Shown here piece after piece: positions 1-5,250 of a DNA stretch of 15,282 nucleotides. The stretch spans positions 1-15,282 of the forward strand of contig JBBTQP010000016.1 of the NCBI GenBank assembly GCA_038065635.1, in the 5' to 3' direction. This stretch comes from JAHJFW01 sp038065635 (lineage in GTDB: Bacteria; Patescibacteriota; Patescibacteriia; 2-12-FULL-60-25). The notes beneath the pieces were generated by a model. It was given only the letters and a program-made list of their open reading frames with translations. It had not been told where the DNA came from and ran no database searches. Position numbers and translations under genes: made by a program. The number at the start of each line of letters is the position of its first letter. Position 1 is the stretch's first letter.

Positions 1-186
1 ATCGACCCGACCGATAGCTCGAAATTGGTGTACACAGGTCCCGCGACTCTCGCATATTCATCGGACGCAGGAAATACTTGGACTATTAAAAAGCTCCCGA
101 CAACGCAAGGCGGATCCGTTCTGCGAATCGATCCGAAAAAAGGCGATGTCATCTATCTAGGCACGCAACCGACAACGAAAAAGTAG
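1..186 (+). CDS. C-terminal end of a BNR/Asp-box beta-propeller protein (partial)
   Basis: The frame is open from base 1 and stops at TAG 184-186, giving 61 residues of a protein whose start lies outside the window. Residues 20-27 read SSDAGNTW, a clear Asp-box (S-x-D-x-G-x-T-W) as found in BNR/sialidase, VPS10/sortilin and Ycf48-like propellers. The following stretch (KLPTTQGGSVLRIDPKKGDVIYLGTQ, residues 31 onward) fits the last blade strand of such a propeller. Proteins of this class are usually secreted or surface-anchored and bind ligands or act in protein assembly; nothing here shows an enzymatic function. A 113-bp gap separates it from the next gene. The family call rests on one repeat only. 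Confidence 0.7.
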   Translation: MDPTDSSKLVYTGPATLAYSSDAGNTWTIKKLPTTQGGSVLRIDPKKGDVIYLGTQPTTKK

Positions 187-299
187 GTGAGTCGCAATGA
201 CCCTATGTATGTTTGTGCAAAAACGTGAGTCGGGATATTATCTTTTTAATTGAAGCGGCAAATCGATAAAATTTTAGGAAAAATTTCTACGTAATCCTT
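187..299. other. Intergenic gap ahead of the first variable-protein gene
   Basis: No ORF or RNA gene is visible. The octamer GTGAGTCG occurs twice (about 187-194 and 224-231). An AT-rich TAAAAT hexamer lies at 267-272, about 28 bp before the ATG at 300, and could be a -10 element, but no good -35 stands 16-18 bp upstream. No intrinsic terminator is evident for the propeller gene. Confidence 0.35.
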
Positions 300-1205
300 A
301 TGCCTCGCAATAACCCCGAACTTCCGTGGACTCCTGCGGAGACAGAATTACTCGTTTCTCACGCCAGTGTTATTGCGGAATTGCGTGACAAGGTGGAGCG
401 AGGGAAGGCATCAGAAGAAGAAGGGAAGCGCTTCTCGAAGGCAGTTTTCGCTTTGAAGAAAACGGTTGAGGATAAAGAGTGCCCTGTTGATAACATCATC
501 CTCGCCGAAACCACAGACGGCAAAGAACTGCGTTTTGACCTTAACGAGATTCGTGAACAATGGAAGGTCTTCTACGAAGAACACGGCCTCGAGAACCTGG
601 CAAACCTTCTTCCTAAAAATATCGCGCTAACTCCTAAACAGATCGAAACGCTCAAAGCGAAAGCCAGAGAAGGGTATACGCGGGTGATCCTTGTTCCGGC
701 GGGTATAGAAAACCATCTGCAGAAACTCAAAGAAAAACTTACGGACGGTCTTGAAAATGACGTCGAGGGCAATCCCATCGAGACATGGTTTTCTGAAGAC
801 GTAAAACCAAGTTTCCCGGATAATATCAAAACCAAGGACGCAAAGCGCGTCGGCAAGGCGTATCTGCTCCTCACGAATCCGAACGAGTCTCTTGTGCCTG
901 GTTCGAAGAATAAATCCGCCGATAAGCTGATCGCTGAATTCGAGGCAAATGGCATTTCCGGTCTGACGCTTGCGGACTTTCTTATCGAAGAAAGAAAACA
1001 CTTTGAAGAAACCGGGAAGCACCTTGTGGATTGGAGCAATAACGAGTGGACGTGGCTTCTTGAGAATCGTGCGGGCGCCTCCCGCGTGCTGAGTGCTCTC
1101 TGGAATCCTGACCATCATCGGGTCAGGGTGCACTCGTATTCGGCGGACAGACAGAATCCGAATCTCGGCGCTCGCTCCTCGGTCGTGTTGTCCATTGAAA
1201 CTTGA
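300..1205 (+). CDS. DGR-type variable protein with C-terminal C-type-lectin fold
   Basis: This 301-aa protein has two parts. Residues 1-64 are charged and probably helical; I do not recognise them. Residues 66-301 are nearly the same as residues 612-847 of the MoxR fusion protein encoded at 2003-4546. This shared part contains a conserved lead-in (ALTPKQIETLKAKAREGYTR, near residues 109-128) and then the C-type-lectin/FGE-like end (WTWLLEN, ASRV, RVRVHS, DRQNPNLGARS) seen in DGR target proteins of CPR bacteria. Such proteins display a ligand-binding surface whose codons are rewritten by adenine-directed mutagenesis. No signal peptide or membrane segment is visible, so it is probably cytoplasmic. 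No Shine-Dalgarno site precedes the ATG. The DGR-target assignment is from recognised family features; the ligand is unknown. Confidence 0.75.
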   Translation: MPRNNPELPWTPAETELLVSHASVIAELRDKVERGKASEEEGKRFSKAVFALKKTVEDKECPVDNIILAETTDGKELRFDLNEIREQWKVFYEEHGLENLANLLPKNIALTPKQIETLKAKAREGYTRVILVPAGIENHLQKLKEKLTDGLENDVEGNPIETWFSEDVKPSFPDNIKTKDAKRVGKAYLLLTNPNESLVPGSKNKSADKLIAEFEANGISGLTLADFLIEERKHFEETGKHLVDWSNNEWTWLLENRAGASRVLSALWNPDHHRVRVHSYSADRQNPNLGARSSVVLSIET

Positions 1206-1242
1206 TCCTTTATCTTCCCTTTATTCCTTTCCCTTTATCCTT
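493..1242 (+). repeat. 750-bp direct repeat, copy 1 (variable-domain cassette)
   Basis: This segment matches 3834-4583 at a constant offset of 3341 bp. Bases 493-576 carry 13 mismatches, whereas 577-1230 (654 bp) is identical by line-by-line comparison. One mismatch follows at 1231 (c versus a), and similarity stops at 1242. The repeat covers the coding sequence for the variable domain, its stop codon and about 37 bp of pyrimidine-rich tail. Confidence 0.95.
1077..1187 (+). other. Putative DGR variable region (VR), copy 1
   Basis: This encodes the last C-type-lectin segment (ASRV through SSVV), where DGR variable residues lie in related proteins. The exact VR limits cannot be set without the template repeat, which I could not find in the window. 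The sequence is identical to 4418-4528. The position is inferred from family knowledge. Confidence 0.5.
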
Positions 1243-1243
1243 T
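1206..1243 (+). other. Pyrimidine-rich tract after VR copy 1
   Basis: Directly after the TGA stop is a run of CCTTTA-like units (cctttatcttccctttat and onward) that recurs after VR copy 2 at 4547-4585. It sits where a DGR initiation-of-mutagenic-homing signal or its downstream stem element would be expected, but no hairpin is obvious. Function unknown. Confidence 0.4.
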
Positions 1244-1269
1244 ACGTATACGCTGAAGCTAAGTTAAAT
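1241..1269 (+). promoter_or_regulatory. Possible promoter for hepT-mntA-moxR
   Basis: TTTACG (1241-1246) and TTAAAT (1264-1269) are separated by 17 bp, each matching four of six consensus positions. Initiation about 7 bp downstream would leave a leader of only about 8 nt before the hepT ATG. The match is weak, and readthrough from the upstream gene is equally possible. Confidence 0.3.
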
Positions 1270-1283
1270 ACCCAAAAAATTAT

Positions 1284-1688
1284 ATGAGCGAACAACGATT
1301 TGAAGAAAGAAAACAAGAGCTTAAAGATGCCGTTTTGCGTCTGGAGGAAGCGATTGCGCAACCGGAAAATGACATGATTCGCGATTCCGTGATCCAACGG
1401 TTTGAGTTTTCGTTTGAACTCGCATGGAAAACTCTCCAGCTGTACTTGGAGCGCCAGGGCTTGGAAGCCGGAAGTCCAAGGCAGGCGCTGAAAAGCGCGT
1501 TTGCCCAAGGGATAATTTCAAGTGAGGATGAGGCGGATGTATGGCTAAAGATGCAAGAAGATAGAAATTTGACTACGCACACCTATAACGAAGATCTCGC
1601 AAAAGCGATTTATAAACGGATTGCAACGACGTACGTCGAGCGGTTCCGTGCCATAAGCGACAGCATTCAGAAGTTAACGTGGAAGTGA
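1284..1688 (+). CDS. hepT: HepT-like HEPN toxin (HI0074 family), type VII toxin-antitoxin
   Basis: This 134-aa all-helical protein matches the HI0074/HepT family along its length: FEFSFELAWKTLQLYL (residues 40-55), the SPR..LK.AF..G.I block (64-77) and RNLTTHTY (94-101). The last element is the R-x4-H-x-Y HEPN signature (R94, H99, Y101). In HepT toxins R and H form the RNase site, and the tyrosine is AMPylated by MntA to neutralise the toxin. The partner nucleotidyltransferase follows immediately, its ATG 2 bp after this stop. A toxin with intact catalytic residues beside an intact antitoxin enzyme suggests a working module. The older annotation 'nucleotidyltransferase substrate-binding protein' describes the same family. 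No Shine-Dalgarno site is seen; the ATG follows an A/T-rich run. Confidence 0.85.
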   Translation: MSEQRFEERKQELKDAVLRLEEAIAQPENDMIRDSVIQRFEFSFELAWKTLQLYLERQGLEAGSPRQALKSAFAQGIISSEDEADVWLKMQEDRNLTTHTYNEDLAKAIYKRIATTYVERFRAISDSIQKLTWK

Positions 1689-1690
1689 GT

Positions 1691-1996
1691 ATGGGCGTGG
1701 AACTCCGAAAAAAAGACATTGGTACGCTACGAGCGATTTTTGAGCTCTTTCCTTCGGTTGAATCGGTTCGCGTGTTCGGCTCTCGCGCAACAGGAGGCGC
1801 GCGTCGCGCGTCGGACATTGACATCGCGATCTACGCGCCCGGCATGGCGGACCGCACATGGTCGGAACTGCGAGACGCTTTGGATTCCGCGCCGTTGATC
1901 TACGGTCTTGACGTCGTCCGAATGGAGAAGCTAACGGATGAGAAACTGCGTGGGCGCATCAATTCGGACGGGATTGAAATTTATACTCGAATTTAA
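1691..1996 (+). CDS. mntA: MntA-like minimal nucleotidyltransferase antitoxin
   Basis: The 101-aa product is a minimal Pol-beta-superfamily nucleotidyltransferase. It has the full GS-x10-D-x-D signature (GSRATGGARRASDID) and a third acidic position in IYGLDVV. In type VII systems MntA transfers AMP from ATP to the HepT active-site tyrosine and silences it. I chose the ATG at 1691 because GGAAG (1681-1685) sits 5 bp upstream as a ribosome-binding site and the start falls 2 bp after the hepT stop. An in-frame GTG at 1679 would add four residues and overlap hepT. The moxR fusion gene begins 6 bp after this stop, so hepT, mntA and moxR are probably cotranscribed. Confidence 0.85.
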   Translation: MGVELRKKDIGTLRAIFELFPSVESVRVFGSRATGGARRASDIDIAIYAPGMADRTWSELRDALDSAPLIYGLDVVRMEKLTDEKLRGRINSDGIEIYTRI

Positions 1997-2002
1997 ACAA
2001 AC

Positions 2003-4546
2003 ATGCCTAATCCATTTGAAATCAGACCGCAGGAAAAGAAAATCGCTGATCCGCGTTTGCGTGCCGAACGATTTTTCGAGTTGCTGAAGTTACGCGGGGA
2101 TTTGCGGCGCGCTTCGCGTTCGCCGCTTACCGCAGAAGAAGGCATTGATAGTTTGAAGAACGGGCAGGCGCATGATTTGCTTGAAAGATTGAAGATGCGA
2201 CGGGATACGTCCGTGCTTAAGGCATCGGAGCGTATGTCGAAGCGTCTCGCGAAGGAACCGCAAAAGCAGGCGGAGTTGGAAGACATGGAAAAGGAGATCA
2301 GGGAACTGCTTGCAGATCCGGATGTCCACGACGCAATCCATGAGATGCGCCATGAAAAAGTCATGGCAAGTCAAAAGACCAGGCGAGTGATGAATGAGTA
2401 TCGTGATCTGCATGCGGTTGAAAGCGAGCTATCCTCCCAGGATTTTGACATTCTAAGGCGCAAAGCCGCGTCGGGTGGTGACCGCAGGGATCTTGCGCGA
2501 AACGACGAACTGCGCCAAGCGGTTGGACGCCGTCTACGAACGCTGGTTGAGTCTCCTGAAACCGCGCGAGCCGCACGGTTGGCCGAACTTCACTCGTATC
2601 GCGAACAATTGCTCGAAGATCATTACGCGATGACCCCTTCCCGTCGGGAGCTCGCAGATCAGATCAGGAGTCTTTGGGCGCGTGGTGAAGCCGTGATGCT
2701 GACCGGTTCGACCGGCACCGGCAAGACCGAGTTGTTTTCCTATCTGACAAAACAGCTTTATGGTCGCCCATTGTCTCGTCTCATTCGCTCCACTCAAAAC
2801 GTTACCCCTGCGGAGATTTTCGGAAAAATGGGACTGAAAGCCACGCCGGAAGGCGGTACTGAAACGTTCTTCCAGCCCGGCGTTTATATTGACGCCGTGG
2901 ATCAGGGAATGCCGTTCATTATCGACGAGTTCAACATGCTGGAAACAAAAATCCGCTTCGGACTCAAAGAGTTGTATAATCGTCGTCCGGGCCAACCGGT
3001 TGTCGTGCAGGAGGATTCGGGGAAACCGCATGTGATTCAAGATGGGTTCGTAATCGGCGCCACTGCGAATGTCAAAAGCGAAAAGCACAAAGAACGTTTT
3101 GAGTTGGATGCGGCGGAGTCTCGTGTGTTCGCGAATCGCAGGGTAGAGTTTCTTCCGAAAGAGGAGGTTTACGACCTACTTATTGCCGAACTGATGAATG
3201 AACGCGGAGAGCTCCACATGGCGCGAGAGGACGCGAGTGAGACGCTTAAACGCCTATTGGAAGCCGCGGAGCTCTCTCAGCAGGCGTCTGAGGGAAAACA
3301 AACGCAGTTCTATGCCGAGGGCGGAGGAGCAAAAAAAACACCGGCTACGCTCAAAAAAGCCGTTCTTGATCCAGGTCGCATACTCAAAATCGTTTCGGGT
3401 TGGCCGCGCGAGGAAGCGCGTGGAAAGAAGTTTCGCGATTATCTGGAAAATGAAGTCCTGCATGTAATTCGTACCGAGGATTATCCTGAGAAAGATCGCC
3501 GGCTGCTTCTTCAGATTTTTGTCACCAAGGGTTTTTTTATCGGCAAGACGGTAAAACAAATGGACGTTCCTGGCGTGGACGAAGCCAAGCTCAAGGCCTG
3601 GGGCTGGAGTGATACGAGTAAGCCAGCTTCCAAAACAGAAACGCTTTCAGCGCAGCAAGTTGCCGACCTTGATCCGTTCGGGCTGCGTAAGTTGCGCGCG
3701 TCCGAGGCCGCAGATGAGTTCCTGCGTGTTGGGCAGGAAGACGTCAAAGATGCGTTGGCAGCCCTGCATGACATCGGTGTTTCAAAACTACCGAAAAAGG
3801 TTCGGAAGTTGTTGGAAAAAAAGTCGAGCCACGACATCATCCTCGCCGAAACCACAGACGGCAAAGAGCTGCGTTTTGACCTTAACGAAATCCTCACGCA
3901 ATGGGAAACCTTCTACAAAGAACACGGCCTCGAGAACCTGGCAAACCTTCTTCCTAAAAATATCGCGCTAACTCCTAAACAGATCGAAACGCTCAAAGCG
4001 AAAGCCAGAGAAGGGTATACGCGGGTGATCCTTGTTCCGGCGGGTATAGAAAACCATCTGCAGAAACTCAAAGAAAAACTTACGGACGGTCTTGAAAATG
4101 ACGTCGAGGGCAATCCCATCGAGACATGGTTTTCTGAAGACGTAAAACCAAGTTTCCCGGATAATATCAAAACCAAGGACGCAAAGCGCGTCGGCAAGGC
4201 GTATCTGCTCCTCACGAATCCGAACGAGTCTCTTGTGCCTGGTTCGAAGAATAAATCCGCCGATAAGCTGATCGCTGAATTCGAGGCAAATGGCATTTCC
4301 GGTCTGACGCTTGCGGACTTTCTTATCGAAGAAAGAAAACACTTTGAAGAAACCGGGAAGCACCTTGTGGATTGGAGCAATAACGAGTGGACGTGGCTTC
4401 TTGAGAATCGTGCGGGCGCCTCCCGCGTGCTGAGTGCTCTCTGGAATCCTGACCATCATCGGGTCAGGGTGCACTCGTATTCGGCGGACAGACAGAATCC
4501 GAATCTCGGCGCTCGCTCCTCGGTCGTGTTGTCCATTGAAACTTGA
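2003..4546 (+). CDS. MoxR-type AAA+ ATPase fused to a DGR variable (C-type-lectin) domain
   Basis: This is an 847-aa fusion. Residues 1-215 are charged, helical and likely coiled coil. Residues 216-400 form a MoxR/CbbQ-like AAA+ module: Walker A GSTGTGKT (235-242), Walker B PFIIDEFN (304-311, D308/E309), sensor-1 IGATAN (351-356) and arginines near 374-380. Residues 400-610 look like the helical lid and a linker. Residues 612-847 are the DGR-type variable domain shared with the 301-aa protein. MoxR ATPases remodel partner proteins together with VWA-domain adaptors, and a VWA gene lies downstream. The natural reading is a remodelling motor whose activity is gated by a diversifiable binding domain, which is inference. 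No membrane segment is seen. ATG 2003 follows mntA by 6 bp without a Shine-Dalgarno site. Confidence 0.85.
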   Translation: MPNPFEIRPQEKKIADPRLRAERFFELLKLRGDLRRASRSPLTAEEGIDSLKNGQAHDLLERLKMRRDTSVLKASERMSKRLAKEPQKQAELEDMEKEIRELLADPDVHDAIHEMRHEKVMASQKTRRVMNEYRDLHAVESELSSQDFDILRRKAASGGDRRDLARNDELRQAVGRRLRTLVESPETARAARLAELHSYREQLLEDHYAMTPSRRELADQIRSLWARGEAVMLTGSTGTGKTELFSYLTKQLYGRPLSRLIRSTQNVTPAEIFGKMGLKATPEGGTETFFQPGVYIDAVDQGMPFIIDEFNMLETKIRFGLKELYNRRPGQPVVVQEDSGKPHVIQDGFVIGATANVKSEKHKERFELDAAESRVFANRRVEFLPKEEVYDLLIAELMNERGELHMAREDASETLKRLLEAAELSQQASEGKQTQFYAEGGGAKKTPATLKKAVLDPGRILKIVSGWPREEARGKKFRDYLENEVLHVIRTEDYPEKDRRLLLQIFVTKGFFIGKTVKQMDVPGVDEAKLKAWGWSDTSKPASKTETLSAQQVADLDPFGLRKLRASEAADEFLRVGQEDVKDALAALHDIGVSKLPKKVRKLLEKKSSHDIILAETTDGKELRFDLNEILTQWETFYKEHGLENLANLLPKNIALTPKQIETLKAKAREGYTRVILVPAGIENHLQKLKEKLTDGLENDVEGNPIETWFSEDVKPSFPDNIKTKDAKRVGKAYLLLTNPNESLVPGSKNKSADKLIAEFEANGISGLTLADFLIEERKHFEETGKHLVDWSNNEWTWLLENRAGASRVLSALWNPDHHRVRVHSYSADRQNPNLGARSSVVLSIET

Positions 4547-4583
4547 TCCTTTATCTTCCCTTTATTCCTTTACCTTTATCCTT
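3834..4583 (+). repeat. 750-bp direct repeat, copy 2 (variable-domain cassette)
   Basis: Partner of 493-1242. The same-orientation copies are 3341 bp apart and enclose hepT, mntA and the ATPase part of the fusion gene. Recombination between them would fuse the 64-residue head of the first protein to this copy and delete the genes between. Confidence 0.95.
4418..4528 (+). other. Putative DGR variable region (VR), copy 2
   Basis: This encodes residues 806-842 of the MoxR fusion (ASRV through SSVV), equivalent to 1077-1187 and identical to it. It is placed by homology to C-type-lectin DGR targets; the boundaries are approximate because no template repeat was found to compare with. Confidence 0.5.
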
Positions 4584-4629
4584 TGTTACTATCCGTTTCG
4601 GGCTCCTGTAGCCAGTCCTATTCCAAACT

Positions 4630-5250
4630 TTGGGATGGGGTGTTGGTTCGCCCGATACGGCTGACTGGTATGCGATTATTTGCGATGTCAGGGCATTTTT
4701 TGCGACGGTTTCTCACGATTTGTTGCTCGCGTTAGTTGAACTAAGAGTGAAAGATTCGCGTTTGCTAGCCCTCATTAAGGAAGTTGTCTGTAGTTTTTGT
4801 ACTAATGACCGCCAAGGGCAGGGCATTCCTCTTGGTAACGTGACGTCTCAAATTTTTGCGAACATTGTTTTGCACGAGCTTGACCGGCATGCAAAGGCGT
4901 GGCTTCGACTACGGAGATATTTGAGGTACAATGACGATATTCTCGTTATAGTCCGTGGTGGTGAATGGGCGGAGAAAAACGGCCAGGTTATTAAGAACAA
5001 GGCGAAGTCCATGGGTTTTGACTTGAAGGTGCGTACGCTGGCGCTTTCAAAACGGACGCATTTCGATTGGCTGGGCGCGACCCATTTTTTCTTAGGCCGG
5101 ACAGTGCGTCGATCAAGCGCGAAGCGCGCCATTCTGGCGCTTAAAAGAGGCAATAGAAAAGTCCGACGGAGATTGATAACCGGAAACGCCTATCGAAGCA
5201 TGCTTATTTCATACCGAACTCACATGAAATCCTATGGCTCACAAATTTGA
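4630..5250 (+). pseudogene. DGR-type reverse transcriptase, N-terminally truncated
   Basis: The 206-residue product starts (TTG 4630) just before RT motif A: WYAIICDVRAFF with catalytic D19. It then has IPLGNVTSQ (residues 66-74), whose LGxxxSQ form is diagnostic for DGR reverse transcriptases rather than retron or group II intron enzymes. YNDD follows at 100-103 (4927-4938), and a normal C-terminal tail (FDWLGATHFF and onward). DGR enzymes are usually over 300 aa; the N-terminal finger region of roughly 100 residues is absent. Only 46 bp separate the end of repeat copy 2 from the TTG, and the frame is closed by TAG at 4609-4611, so a frameshift does not explain the loss. N at the second position of YxDD is unusual. 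Probably inactive or dependent on a partner, hence the pseudogene call. Its last 17 bp overlap the VWA gene. Confidence 0.75.

Noticed and set aside
572..1133. Minus-strand ORFs of 155 and 168 aa (repeated at 3913-4474)
   Set aside because: They are antisense shadows of the variable domain, duplicated only because the repeat is duplicated; no family resemblance or start signals.
1284..1688. Reading the small helical protein as the DGR accessory protein Avd
   Set aside because: Both are small helical bundles next to DGR genes, but this one has the HepT/HI0074 blocks and R-x4-H-x-Y and is followed by its MntA partner.
4612..5250. Group II intron or retron reverse transcriptase
   Set aside because: The LGNVTSQ motif has SQ rather than the SP of those families, no maturase or intron RNA structure is visible, and the DGR target lies just upstream.
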